From: Ligilactobacillus ubinensis
GTDB lineage: Bacteria; Bacillota; Bacilli; Lactobacillales; Lactobacillaceae
Direction of reading: 5' to 3'
NCBI RefSeq assembly: GCF_024160875.1
Contig: NZ_JAIULA010000019.1
Span: 1-55,610, forward strand
Length of the DNA stretch: 55,610 bases
Shown: one piece after another, positions 1 through 7,946 of the stretch
How the letters are laid out: each line of letters starts with the position of its first letter
Numbering within the stretch: position 1 is the first letter of the stretch
Made by a program: the position numbers and the translations under genes
The notes under the pieces: generated by a model
The model's database searches: none
The model's input: only the letters and a program-made list of their open reading frames with translations
What the model was told of the DNA's origin: nothing

Positions 1-77
1 CGAACACAGAAGTTAAGCTTCATAGCGCTGAGAGTAGTTGGAGGATCGCCTCCTGCGAGGGTAGGACGTTGCCGTGC
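1..77 (+). rRNA. rrf: 5S ribosomal RNA, 3' part
   Basis: The first bases match the 3' two thirds of a bacterial 5S rRNA: the conserved CGAACACAGAAGTTAAGC near the start and the closing GAGGGTAGGACGTTGCC. The 5' part lies outside the window. It is followed at once by tRNA genes, the usual end of an rRNA operon in lactobacilli. The exact 3' end (about 77) is set by family comparison. Confidence 0.9.
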
Positions 78-84
78 TTGTTAT

Positions 85-157
85 TCCGGTATAGCTCAGT
101 TGGTAGAGCATCTGACTGTTAATCAGGGTGTCGACGGTTCGAGTCCGCCTACCGGAG
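85..157 (+). tRNA. tRNA-Asn (GTT)
   Basis: A complete cloverleaf: acceptor TCCGGTA pairs with TACCGGA, with discriminator G at 157. Anticodon GTT is at 118-120 and the T-loop GGTTCGAGTCC is standard. No CCA is encoded. It sits 8 bases after the 5S rRNA and is probably co-transcribed with it. Confidence 0.96.
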
Positions 158-221
158 TTTTATGTATTCCTAGAAAATCGTAGTAGATTAATATTTGGAA
201 TAATTAAATAGATATTTAGAT

Positions 222-293
222 GGCCCGTTGGTCAAGTGGTTAAGACACCGCCCTTTCACGGCGGTAACATGGGTTCAAATCCCGTACGGGTCA
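222..293 (+). tRNA. tRNA-Glu (TTC)
   Basis: Acceptor GGCCCGT pairs with ACGGGTC. The anticodon stem CCGCC/GGCGG encloses loop CTTTCAC with anticodon TTC at 255-257. CCA is not encoded. Second tRNA of the post-rRNA group. Confidence 0.96.
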
Positions 294-300
294 TGAAGAG

Positions 301-373
301 GCCGGCTTAGCTCAGCTGGTAGAGCATCGGTATCGTAAACCGAGGGTCACAGGTTCAAATCCTGCAGCCGGCA
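301..373 (+). tRNA. tRNA-Thr (CGT)
   Basis: Acceptor GCCGGCT pairs with AGCCGGC. Anticodon stem TCGGT/ACCGA holds loop ATCGTAA with anticodon CGT at 334-336, reading ACG codons. It starts only 7 bases after tRNA-Glu and closes the rRNA/tRNA unit. Confidence 0.95.
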
Positions 374-401
374 TCATTTGCTAAGTTATATGAGATTATT
401 C

Positions 402-434
402 AAGCTTTGAATGTTAGATTCGAAGCTTTTTTTA
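402..434 (+). terminator. Terminator of the rRNA/tRNA unit
   Basis: An 11-bp stem, AAGCTTTGAAT with ATTCGAAGCTT (one G-U pair), has a 5-base loop and runs into seven Ts. It stands 28 bases after tRNA-Thr. Confidence 0.88.
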
Positions 435-878
435 TTTATAAGAAGAATAGGACTTTTATCGTGAAGATTATAATATAAATTTTAAAAATTTAAGAATGGA
501 AGACGGCATAAGTAATGTTTGAGATTAACATTAGATTATAAAAATATATTAATTCTCATTTTAAATATGAACAAATTGAACAAATGATAAAAAATTAAAT
601 GTATTTTTAAGGCTCAATCATATGGCTTTTGAGTATATACAGTGCGATAAATATAGAATTATGTAAATTAACATAGGCATGTATCACTATTACTTAAATA
701 AGAATAATGAAGTTATTATTAATATATCAAGTAGTTTATTGACGCCTTTTTTATTAAAAACTATAATTATTTATGATACATATAATTTGTTTTTAAGATT
801 ATTGTTCAATATTATTTTAAAGAATATTTTTACGGTAGATATTTTTTCCGCAGAAATTAAGTTTGGAGGAGTTATTTA
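435..878. other. AT-rich gene-free stretch ahead of dtpT
   Basis: About 440 bases that are very AT-rich. The only things I can point to are a promoter-like TTGAGT-N17-TATAGA at 629-657 and the ribosome binding site GGAGG near 865-870 for the following gene. If that promoter is used, dtpT has a leader of roughly 215 bases. A 66-codon frame inside it has no ribosome binding site and a biased, low-complexity product. Confidence 0.5.
629..657 (+). promoter_or_regulatory. Possible dtpT promoter
   Basis: TTGAGT (629-634) and TATAGA (652-657) are separated by 17 bases. It is the best sigma-A match in the region, but the surrounding DNA is so AT-rich that chance matches are common. Confidence 0.4.
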
Positions 879-2348
879 ATGAATGATAACACAAAGGAAG
901 CTACCTTTTTAGGACATCCGCGTGGGTTATCAACTCTGTTTTTCACAGAAATGTGGGAAAGATTTAGTTACTATGGTATGCGTGCTATTTTACTATACTA
1001 CATGTATTATAGTGTATCAAAAGGTGGATTAGGTTTTTCTACAACGACGGCTGCATCGATTATGGCTATTTATGGTTCACTAGTTTATCTTTCTAGTACG
1101 ATAGGTGGATTCATTAGTGATCGTATTTGGGGAAGTCGGCGCACAGTTTTTGTCGGTGGTGTATTAATTATGCTAGGCCATATTGCTTTGGCCACACCTT
1201 TTGGAAAAATTGCTTTATTTATTTCAATTGCATTGATTGTTGTAGGTACTGGATTATTAAAACCAAATGTTTCTGAAATGGTTGGTGGCTTGTATTCGGA
1301 AGAGGATACGAGACGTGATGCAGGATTCAGTATTTTTGTCTTTGGGATAAATTTAGGTGCGTTTATAGCACCTATTGTTGTAGGATATTTAGGGCAGAAT
1401 GTGAATTTTCATCTAGGCTTTTCACTTGCAGCAATTGGGATGTTTTTTGGCTTACTTCAATATACGATTGATGGTAAAAAATATTTATCAAAAGAAAGTC
1501 TATACCCAAGTGATCCATTAGAACCTGAGGAAATAAAAAAATTAGTACAAAAAGTTGTTGTTGCTATTGTAGCTGTTGCATTGGTTTTAATAATTATGAA
1601 GCTATTTGGAATGTTGACAATTCTTAATATTATCAATTTAATCACAGTAGTAGCGGTATGTATTCCTATTTATTATTTTGTACTAATCATTGGTAGTCGT
1701 AAAATTACGAAAACCGAGCGTTCGCGTGTGATTGCTTATATACCTTTATTTATTGCAGCAATTTTGTTTTGGTCAATTGAAGAACAGGGATCTGTAGTTT
1801 TAGCACTATTTGCTGATCAACAAACAAGACTAAGCATTTTTGGATATTCATTTCCGTCTAGTTATTTTCAAACCATGAATCCATTGTTCATAATGGTGTA
1901 TGTACCTTTCTTTGCAATGTTATGGACAAAATTAGGAAAAAGACAACCATCATCTCCAACTAAATTTTCATATGGATTATTTTTTGCTGGAATCTCATTT
2001 TTATGGATGATGTTACCAGGAATGTTATTTGGAACTGGTGCCAAAGTTAGTCCACTCTGGCTTATTATGAGTTGGGCTTTAGTTATTGTTGGAGAAATGT
2101 TGATTTCACCAATTGGATTATCCGTAACAACTAAGCTTGCACCTAAGGCATTTCAATCTCAAATGATGAGTATGTGGTTTTTAAGTGATGCAGTTGCACA
2201 AGCGTTTAACGCACAGTTAGTTCGTTTTTATACAGTTAAAAATGAAGTCCACTATTATGGAATTGTCGGTGTGATTACGATTGTATTTGGAGTTGTATTG
2301 TTATTATTTGTTCCTAGAATTAAGAAATTAATGGAAGGAATTGCTTAA
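879..2348 (+). CDS. dtpT: Proton-dependent di-/tripeptide transporter (POT/PTR2 family)
   Basis: A 489-residue polytopic membrane protein of the POT family, which imports di- and tripeptides with protons; in lactic acid bacteria this is DtpT. The POT hallmark [17 protein letters not shown] is at residues 22-38 and the second family motif, [17 protein letters not shown], starts near residue 123. The length and about a dozen hydrophobic segments fit the family. The ATG is preceded by GGAGG at good spacing. The gene is monocistronic, between an AT-rich leader and a terminator-like hairpin. The exact peptide range cannot be read from sequence. Confidence 0.93.
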   Translation: MNDNTKEATFLGHPRGLSTLFFTEMWERFSYYGMRAILLYYMYYSVSKGGLGFSTTTAASIMAIYGSLVYLSSTIGGFISDRIWGSRRTVFVGGVLIMLGHIALATPFGKIALFISIALIVVGTGLLKPNVSEMVGGLYSEEDTRRDAGFSIFVFGINLGAFIAPIVVGYLGQNVNFHLGFSLAAIGMFFGLLQYTIDGKKYLSKESLYPSDPLEPEEIKKLVQKVVVAIVAVALVLIIMKLFGMLTILNIINLITVVAVCIPIYYFVLIIGSRKITKTERSRVIAYIPLFIAAILFWSIEEQGSVVLALFADQQTRLSIFGYSFPSSYFQTMNPLFIMVYVPFFAMLWTKLGKRQPSSPTKFSYGLFFAGISFLWMMLPGMLFGTGAKVSPLWLIMSWALVIVGEMLISPIGLSVTTKLAPKAFQSQMMSMWFLSDAVAQAFNAQLVRFYTVKNEVHYYGIVGVITIVFGVVLLLFVPRIKKLMEGIA

Positions 2349-2401
2349 TAACAAATAATTTTAGATGCGATAATTAATGAAGAACTAAATAGTTATAGTA
2401 T

Positions 2402-2490
2402 AAAAAGTCTGAGAAATATGGCATTACTCTTAAAGTTAAAGTGAAAATCATTTAACCTTAGGGGGATTGCTAAAAAATCCAGACTTTTTT
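2402..2490 (+). terminator. Long composite hairpin/terminator after dtpT
   Basis: An outer stem AAAAAGTCTG (2402-2411) pairs with CAGACTTTTT (2480-2489) and runs into seven Ts. The 68 bases between can form an inner helix (TTAAAGTTAAA with TTTAACCTTAG, one mismatch), giving one long imperfect rod. It probably ends dtpT transcription. The same AGTCTGAGAAA/AGTCTGGGAAA type of arm recurs after other genes here. Confidence 0.7.
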
Positions 2491-2519
2491 TATCTCCAAA
2501 TAGTCGAGATTAAAATGTA

Positions 2520-2620
2520 GTTAGTTGCACTTGATTTTGTAAATTAGGTAATTCTAGTATCAAATCATCTCGGGGACAACGGTAACGTTTGCTGGCTAAT
2601 CGCCTTTTGTAATGTTCTTT
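2520..2620. repeat. Degenerate intergenic repeat, copy 1
   Basis: Non-coding. The block at 2593-2617 matches 7693-7717 over 25 bases with 17 identities and only transition differences, and it matches the 19798-19819 block more loosely. Like the other copies it sits just behind a terminator hairpin. I see no gene or promoter in it. Confidence 0.45.
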
Positions 2621-2681
2621 TTTAGTATAGAATAATGAATAATAGCCGTTTTAGTTAGATAAAAAGCACTTGAAATAAAGC

Positions 2682-2710
2682 TTGCATAATTTTAAAAAAA
2701 CAGGTATCAT
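2682..2710 (+). promoter_or_regulatory. Promoter of the tRNA-Tyr/tRNA-Gln unit
   Basis: TTGCAT (2682-2687) and TATCAT (2705-2710) with a 17-base spacer, ending 35 bases before tRNA-Tyr. Good sigma-A spacing and position. Confidence 0.65.
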
Positions 2711-2745
2711 ATATAAGTCGGATATTTAACGATGTTTTATAAATT

Positions 2746-2828
2746 GGAAGGGTAGCGAAGTCTGGCTAAACGCGGCGGACTGTAAATCCGCTCCTTCGGG
2801 TTCGGTGGTTCGAATCCACTCCCTTCCA
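2746..2828 (+). tRNA. tRNA-Tyr (GTA)
   Basis: A class II tRNA with a long variable arm (GCTCCTTCGGGTTC). Acceptor GGAAGGG pairs with CCCTTCC, and anticodon GTA is at 2782-2784. No CCA encoded. Confidence 0.96.
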
Positions 2829-2833
2829 TTTCT

Positions 2834-2905
2834 TGGGGTATAGCCAAGTGGTAAGGCAACGGTTTTTGGTACCGTCATGCGCTGGTTCGAATCCAGCTAC
2901 CCCAG
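2834..2905 (+). tRNA. tRNA-Gln (TTG)
   Basis: Acceptor TGGGGTA pairs with TACCCCA. Anticodon stem ACGGT/ACCGT encloses anticodon TTG at 2866-2868. Five bases separate it from tRNA-Tyr, so the two are one transcript. Confidence 0.96.
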
Positions 2906-2916
2906 TAATGTGTAAA

Positions 2917-2958
2917 GCTGTAGTTTTGACTAAGGATGGTTAGAACTGCAGTTTTTTT
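2917..2958 (+). terminator. Terminator after tRNA-Gln
   Basis: A stem of about 15 bp (2918-2932 with 2937-2951, several G-U pairs) is followed by seven Ts. It separates the tRNAs from proC. Confidence 0.8.
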
Positions 2959-2993
2959 AATATTAAATTTTATATATTTGTGAGGGTGATTAC

Positions 2994-3794
2994 ATGAAAA
3001 TCGGATTTATTGGTGCAGGTAATATGGCACGTGCAATTATTGCAGGTTGGTTAGATAAAAAAGTTGTTGCTGCAAACAATATTTTTATACACAGTGCGCA
3101 TATAGATAGATACGAACCTTATGCGAAGAAAAATGGTTTAATAGCATGTTCTAGTAATATTGAAGTTGTTGAGCATTCAGATATCGTTTTTTTAGCTGTT
3201 AAACCGATAATTTTAGGTAAAGTGCTTGCTGAGATTAAAGCGACTGTTCAAATGAAAAAGCCACTTTTGGTATCTATGGCGGCAAGCACCTCACTTACAG
3301 ATATTGAAAATGAAATTACAGATTCAAGCTTAGAGATTATACGGATTATGCCTAATGTTAATGTTGAAATAGGTGCAGGAATGACAGCTATTGTTGGAAA
3401 TAAAAATGTATCAGAAAAGAATCTAACAATCTGTGAACGATTATTTGCAAGTGAAGGAAAAGTAGCTTTGATAGAAGAAAAAGACTTCAGCATTTTTTCA
3501 GCTATAGCGGGCAGCTCACCGGCGTTTGTCTATTTCTTTATTGATGCAATGGCACGAGCAGGTGTTAAGTATGGTTTAAAAAAGCAACAAGCAACAAAAA
3601 TTGCAGCTCAAACAGTTTTAGGCAGTGCACAAAAAGTTCTATTAAGTGATAAGACACCGTTTGAAATGATTGATGAAGTTTGCTCACCTGGTGGAACAAC
3701 AATTGCAGGCTTACTAGCTATGGAAGAAGCCGGATTTATGAATGCTGTAGTTAAAGGTATTGATGCAACGGTTGCCAAAGATCAGGGAAAATAA
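2994..3794 (+). CDS. proC: Pyrroline-5-carboxylate reductase
   Basis: The last step of proline synthesis, reducing 1-pyrroline-5-carboxylate to proline with NAD(P)H in the cytoplasm. The 266-residue length is typical. The Rossmann nucleotide loop GFIGAGNMA is at residues 3-11, and the P5CR signature (PGGTTIAGL, from about residue 232) closes the helical dimerisation domain. The start is an ATG after GAGGGTG. No proA/proB lies next to it, and I see no promoter between the tRNA terminator and the gene, so leakage through that terminator is possible. Confidence 0.95.
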   Translation: MKIGFIGAGNMARAIIAGWLDKKVVAANNIFIHSAHIDRYEPYAKKNGLIACSSNIEVVEHSDIVFLAVKPIILGKVLAEIKATVQMKKPLLVSMAASTSLTDIENEITDSSLEIIRIMPNVNVEIGAGMTAIVGNKNVSEKNLTICERLFASEGKVALIEEKDFSIFSAIAGSSPAFVYFFIDAMARAGVKYGLKKQQATKIAAQTVLGSAQKVLLSDKTPFEMIDEVCSPGGTTIAGLLAMEEAGFMNAVVKGIDATVAKDQGK

Positions 3795-3805
3795 AAAGAG
3801 TTTAC

Positions 3806-3834
3806 TTGCAATTTTGGTCTATACCTTTTAAGAT
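3806..3834 (+). promoter_or_regulatory. nagA promoter with HutC-type operator in the spacer
   Basis: TTGCAA (3806-3811) and TAAGAT (3829-3834) have a 17-base spacer. Inside it lies TGGTCTATACCT (3815-3826), an imperfect palindrome that matches the GTNTANAC consensus of HutC-subfamily GntR regulators and the dre sites of NagR/YvoA. Occupancy would block RNA polymerase. The likely ligand-responsive repressor is encoded just downstream (5069-5770). Confidence 0.7.
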
Positions 3835-3871
3835 GGAAATAGATAACTCTATATAAAAAGGTGGGCTTAAA

Positions 3872-5008
3872 ATGAGTACAGTACTAAAACATGCAACGAT
3901 ATATACAGGTCTAGAAAAAATAGAAGATGGGTATATCCGTTTTGATGATACAATTGAATCACTTGGAACAATGGCTAATTATGAAGCAAAAACAAGTGAC
4001 GATAAGATTATTGATTTAGAAGGAAAAATACTTATACCTGGATTTATCGATGTTCATTGTCATGGAGGTTATAGCTTCGATACAATGGATGGAGATGCTA
4101 CAGAACTAGATGAAATGGTCAATGACATGGTTTATGATGGAGTGACTACTATTTTCCCAACTACGATGACCCAGTCTCCAGAACGTATTGATAAAGCTTT
4201 AGACGCAATAAAAAAAGTGGCTGCTAAAAACAAAGTTATCCAAGGCGTTCATTTAGAAGGCCCATTTGTTTCAACAATTTTTAAAGGTGCTCAACCAGAA
4301 GAATATATTAAAGCACCTGATGTTAAACAAATGGAGAAATGGAATAAGAAATGTAATTCATTAATTAAATTAGTGACTTATGCACCTGAATATGAAACTT
4401 CTGCAGAGTTTGAAGAATATTGTTTAAATAATGGGATTGTTCCTTCTGTTGGACACAGCAATGCAACAAGAAAACAGATGAAAGCATCTAAAGCGACACA
4501 CGTTACGCATCTATATAATGCCCAACGTGAATTTAAGCATCGTGAACCAGGTGTTACAGGGCATGCACTTTTGGAAAATAATATGTATTGTGAACTTATT
4601 GCAGATGGATTTCATGTTTGTTCAGATATGATTAAGTTAGCGTATGAATTAAAAGGTGCTGATAAACTTGAATTAGTGACGGACTCTATGCGAGCTAAAG
4701 GTATGCCTGAAGGCGTCTCAGAGTTGGGTGGTCAAAAAGTAATTGTTAAAGATAAGCAAGCACGATTGGAATCAGGGAATTTAGCAGGTTCAGTATTGAA
4801 ATATAATGATGCATTTATAAATATTATGCGTTTCACAGGCTGTGGTATTGAAGACGCTGTAAAAATGTCCTCAGTTAATCAGGCAAAGGAATTTAATCTT
4901 AGTCAAAAAGGCAGCTTAGCAATCGGAAAAGATGCCGATATTAATATTCTTGATTTTGATTTTAAAGTAATCGAAACATATAGTTATGGACGACTATTTA
5001 AACGTTAA
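3872..5008 (+). CDS. nagA: N-acetylglucosamine-6-phosphate deacetylase
   Basis: Converts GlcNAc-6-phosphate to glucosamine-6-phosphate and acetate, in amino-sugar use and cell-wall recycling. It is a metal-dependent amidohydrolase with the first metal motif D-V-H62-C-H64, the E129 of HLEGPF, and H195 of VGHSNAT. The substrate-binding THLYNA segment and a late catalytic Asp (VTDSM) follow. The 378 residues are the usual size. The ATG follows AAGGTGGG. The cognate GntR regulator is 60 bases downstream; nagB is not in the window. Confidence 0.95.
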   Translation: MSTVLKHATIYTGLEKIEDGYIRFDDTIESLGTMANYEAKTSDDKIIDLEGKILIPGFIDVHCHGGYSFDTMDGDATELDEMVNDMVYDGVTTIFPTTMTQSPERIDKALDAIKKVAAKNKVIQGVHLEGPFVSTIFKGAQPEEYIKAPDVKQMEKWNKKCNSLIKLVTYAPEYETSAEFEEYCLNNGIVPSVGHSNATRKQMKASKATHVTHLYNAQREFKHREPGVTGHALLENNMYCELIADGFHVCSDMIKLAYELKGADKLELVTDSMRAKGMPEGVSELGGQKVIVKDKQARLESGNLAGSVLKYNDAFINIMRFTGCGIEDAVKMSSVNQAKEFNLSQKGSLAIGKDADINILDFDFKVIETYSYGRLFKR

Positions 5009-5068
5009 AATTCTTTTGTTTTGTATAGATGACGGACTAATTATTTATGACTAGAAAGGAATTTTGAA

Positions 5069-5770
5069 ATGGGATTGCCAATTTATATTCAAATTCATAA
5101 TGAAATTAAAAAAAAGATTGAACTTGGTAAATGGCGGGTTGGAGAAAAAATACCATCAGAGCGCGAATTATCAGTTAATTTCAGTGTTAGTCGAATGACA
5201 TTACGTCAAGCTATACAAACTTTAGTAGATGAGGGGGTACTGGAACGACATGTTGGTTCAGGTACATTTGTTGCCCGACAGAAGGTACAAGAAAAAATGT
5301 CTTCCGGGGTAACTAGTTTTACTGAGTTAACAGAAGCTCAAGGGAAAAAACCTTCGAGTAAAACAGTTACGTATATGATAACAGCACCATCTTTAAGCGA
5401 GACAGAGAAATTAAACTTAGAAGATAAACAACGTGTTTTAAGGATGGAGAGAATTCGTTATGCGGATGACTTGCCAATTTGCTTTGAGGTAGCAACAGTT
5501 CCTTATGATTTAGTTCAGGAATATGATCGTAACCAGATAACTAAGTCACTTTATCGTGCACTTGAAGATAATGGATTACAAATTGGTCACGCACAGCAAA
5601 ATGTATCGGCAATGTTGGCATCTGAGAAGATAGCGGATTATCTTGATATTAAGCGAGGAGCAGCTATTTTACGATTGCGTCAGGTTACATTTTTAGGTAA
5701 TGGACAACCATTTGAATATGTACGTACGCAGTATGTTGGAGATAGGTTCGAATTTTATTTAGAAAAATAA
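5069..5770 (+). CDS. nagR: GntR/HutC-family regulator, NagR (YvoA)-like
   Basis: A 233-residue repressor-type protein. The N-terminal winged helix has the GntR pattern IPSERELSVNFSVSRMTLRQ at residues 28-47 and the wing HVGSGTFVA at 61-69. The C-terminal UTRA domain, which binds amino-sugar phosphates in NagR, fills residues 85-233. Position behind nagA and the HutC operator at the nagA promoter point to control of GlcNAc use. A weaker half-matching site (GTATAGAT, 5023-5030) lies ahead of this gene, so autoregulation is possible. The start is an ATG after GAAAGGAA. Confidence 0.88.
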   Translation: MGLPIYIQIHNEIKKKIELGKWRVGEKIPSERELSVNFSVSRMTLRQAIQTLVDEGVLERHVGSGTFVARQKVQEKMSSGVTSFTELTEAQGKKPSSKTVTYMITAPSLSETEKLNLEDKQRVLRMERIRYADDLPICFEVATVPYDLVQEYDRNQITKSLYRALEDNGLQIGHAQQNVSAMLASEKIADYLDIKRGAAILRLRQVTFLGNGQPFEYVRTQYVGDRFEFYLEK

Positions 5771-5792
5771 TAGTGATATATATTATATGGAT

Positions 5793-5835
5793 AAAGGACA
5801 AAAGATACGAAGAAAGTTCGTAGCTTTTGTCCTTT
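5793..5835. terminator. Bidirectional terminator between nagR and tagA
   Basis: The arm AAAGGACAAAAG pairs with CTTTTGTCCTTT, continued by TACGAA/TTCGTA after one mismatch. It lies between convergent genes and can serve both. Confidence 0.85.
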
Positions 5836-5840
5836 AGTAG

Positions 5841-6575
5841 TTATTTTTTTGTAAACTTCTCTTTGTAAACTAAAAGAAGATATTTGGGTAAAGCTAACAT
5901 TCTGAAAAAACGACTAGGCTCTTTTAATAGCCGATATAGCCATTCAATATGATGATTGACCCAAAAGTCAGGGGCACGTTTAACATGGCCTGCAAGCACA
6001 TCAAAGCTACCACCAACACCCATCCAAATAGATGGACTGGAAAAACGATTTTTGGCAATGAAAAATTCTTGTTTTGGAAATCCTAGGGCGATAAAAACAA
6101 AATCAGGTTGTGTATCAGAGATTTCTTTAATGATAGTAGCGTCATCGTTAAAATAGCCATCATGGAAACCTGAAATATTAATACTAGGATAGTTTGCGTG
6201 TACGTTTTTTAAAACATCTGTAATTACTGCTGGTTTAGCACCTAAAAAATAAACTTTTTTGTGTTGTTCATTGGCCCATTTAAGCAAAGAACACATGGTA
6301 TCATAGCCTGTAATTCGTTCTGGTAGTGGAGTGTTTAAGATTCTAGCGCCCTTAACAATTCCAATGCCATCTGCTGTAGTATAATCAGCATGAGCAATAA
6401 TATCTGCAAATTTAGAGTCTTTTTGTGCTGCCAACACAATTTCTGGATTAGCGGTAACAATAAAGCGATTTTTATGAGCCAAACTGTCTTTTTTTATTTG
6501 CTCAAGAAAGGCAGTGTTCGTTGCTTTAATAAAGTTCATACCGAGAATGGGTATTTGAGTAAATGGAGTTGACAT
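5841..6575 (-). CDS. tagA: WecG/TagA/CpsF-family glycosyltransferase
   Basis: A 244-residue GT26 enzyme. TagA adds N-acetylmannosamine to undecaprenyl-diphosphate-GlcNAc, the committed step of wall teichoic acid linkage-unit synthesis, on the inner membrane face. The family blocks TADGIGIVKGARI, GFPKQEFFIAKN and MGVGGSFDVLAGHVKRAP are present in order. I chose the ATG at 6575 because GTAGG stands six bases upstream; a TTG two codons earlier is open but less well placed. Other members make exopolysaccharide or wall sugars, so the acceptor is inferred. No other teichoic acid genes are near. Confidence 0.85.
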   Translation of the reverse strand: MSTPFTQIPILGMNFIKATNTAFLEQIKKDSLAHKNRFIVTANPEIVLAAQKDSKFADIIAHADYTTADGIGIVKGARILNTPLPERITGYDTMCSLLKWANEQHKKVYFLGAKPAVITDVLKNVHANYPSINISGFHDGYFNDDATIIKEISDTQPDFVFIALGFPKQEFFIAKNRFSSPSIWMGVGGSFDVLAGHVKRAPDFWVNHHIEWLYRLLKEPSRFFRMLALPKYLLLVYKEKFTKK

Positions 6576-6719
6576 AATCAACCTACTTTCACTAGTAATT
6601 ATGTTTATTATACAGCAATCCTCCGTTTGGGTTACTGTTTAGACTATCTTTTTTTATAAAAATAGCGTAAAATATAATGATATAAAATGTAACATCTAAT
6701 ATCTAAAGGAGGGTGACCT

Positions 6720-7547
6720 ATGCGTCCCTTACAAAAAGAAATTATTGGAGAGCTGTGTGTTAAACCTGAGATTGATCCTGAAAAAGAAATTCGACGTTCG
6801 ATTGAATTTTTGAAAGCATATCTTAAAAAGCATACCTTTTTAAAGGCTTTAGTTCTAGGTATTTCAGGCGGACAAGACTCTACGTTAACTGGAACATTAT
6901 GCCAAATGGCTATTAAAGAAATGCGTTTGGAGACAGGTGATCAGACATATAAGTTTGTAGCTGTGCGTTTACCATATGGAGAACAAGCTGATGAACAGGA
7001 TGCTTTAGATGCAATTGAATTTATACAAGCTGATATAACAGCACGGGTTAATATTAAAGAGGCTGCAGATGCAATGGTTGCAGCAATTGAAAAAAATGGT
7101 CTAAATATAAGTGATTTTAATAAAGGAAATATAAAAGCACGGCAACGAATGATTGCTCAATATGGGATAGCTGGTGCATATAATGGCGCAGTTGTAGGCA
7201 CAGATCACGCTGCTGAAGCAGTAACTGGATTTTATACCAAGTTTGGTGATGGAGGTGCAGATATTACTCCAATTTGGCGATTAGATAAACGACAAGGTCG
7301 TCAAATGTTAGAATTGCTTAATGCGCCAAAACATCTTTACCAAAAAACACCAACTGCTGATTTAGAAGAAGATCGGCCTGCTTTACCGGATGAAATAGCC
7401 TTGGGTGTGAAGTATGAAGATATTGATGATTATTTGGAAGGTAAGGATATAGCAGCAAGTGCAGCTGAAAAAATCGAAAATTGGTATATTAAGACACAAC
7501 ATAAACGTCACTTACCAATTACAGTATATGATGAGTTTTGGAAATAA
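6720..7547 (+). CDS. nadE: NH3-dependent NAD(+) synthetase
   Basis: The final step of NAD synthesis: amidation of nicotinic acid adenine dinucleotide with ammonia and ATP. The 275 residues match the ammonia-dependent form, with no glutaminase domain. The ATP-pyrophosphatase P-loop SGGQDS is at residues 49-54. Later family motifs include [20 protein letters not shown] and [17 protein letters not shown]. The ATG has a very strong site, AAAGGAGGGTGA. A -10 (TATAAT, 6673-6678) lies upstream with no clear -35. Confidence 0.95.
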   Translation: MRPLQKEIIGELCVKPEIDPEKEIRRSIEFLKAYLKKHTFLKALVLGISGGQDSTLTGTLCQMAIKEMRLETGDQTYKFVAVRLPYGEQADEQDALDAIEFIQADITARVNIKEAADAMVAAIEKNGLNISDFNKGNIKARQRMIAQYGIAGAYNGAVVGTDHAAEAVTGFYTKFGDGGADITPIWRLDKRQGRQMLELLNAPKHLYQKTPTADLEEDRPALPDEIALGVKYEDIDDYLEGKDIAASAAEKIENWYIKTQHKRHLPITVYDEFWK

Positions 7548-7559
7548 ATAGTTAACCAT

Positions 7560-7607
7560 AAAGGAGTCCGAGAAATGAGGGATAAACTTCATTTCTCGGA
7601 CTCCTTT
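7560..7607 (+). terminator. 19-bp perfect hairpin after nadE
   Basis: Two 19-base arms (7560-7578 and 7589-7607) pair perfectly around a 10-base loop, starting 13 bases after the nadE stop. The T-run is only three long, so it may act as a terminator or as a 3'-end stabiliser. The arm GAGTCCGAGAAAT resembles the arms at 2402 and 19665. Confidence 0.75.
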
Positions 7608-7611
7608 AATA

Positions 7612-7720
7612 TTTAGTACAAAAATGTATGTTTTAAGGTAGCTAGTTACAACTTAATCCCAGAACATTTGTGATTATAATGTTAATACGTTGTAGTTAAT
7701 TGTTTTTTGTGGCATTCACG
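7612..7720. repeat. Degenerate intergenic repeat, copy 2
   Basis: It opens with TAGTACAAAAATGTATG, nearly the same as copy 3 (GGTACAAAAATGTGTG), and contains the block 7693-7717 shared with copy 1. Non-coding, again right behind a terminator hairpin. The rest of the gap up to ppsA (7721-7870) is AT-rich with nothing else I can support. Confidence 0.5.
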
Positions 7721-7871
7721 CTACTACGAGTAGTTATAGTCAAATTTTTTTAGTAGGTATTTAGTTATAAAATATATTTGTTGGATAAGAAGTTTGGGTA
7801 TACTTATGGTAAACAAAATAAATGAATAAATATCTCCTAAAAAAATTTAGATTAGAGATTTATAAGAGAAG

Positions 7872-7919
7872 TTGACTATTGTAAATAAAGTAGTAAGCTT
7901 TATTTGTAAGCGGTTACAG
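7872..7919 (+). promoter_or_regulatory. ppsA promoter region with CcpA cre site
   Basis: TTGACT (7872-7877) is a good -35; the best -10 is a weak TAAGCT 16 bases on. Immediately downstream, TTGTAAGCGGTTACAG (7904-7919) matches the cre consensus WTGNAARCGNWWWCAW at 15 of 16 positions. A CcpA dimer there would block initiation or early elongation, so the gene should be off on glucose. Confidence 0.7.
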
Positions 7920-7946
7920 ATAAACTTATTAAGGGAGGCAATCTTT

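Noticed and set aside
679-879. 66-codon frame just before dtpT
   Set aside because: No ribosome binding site, extremely AT-rich DNA and an Ile/Leu/Asn-rich random-looking product; it ends in the dtpT ribosome binding region.
7872-7946. N-terminal extension of ppsA from a TTG
   Set aside because: The TTG is the -35 hexamer, and the extension covers a cre site; the ATG at 7947 has GGGAGG at the right distance.
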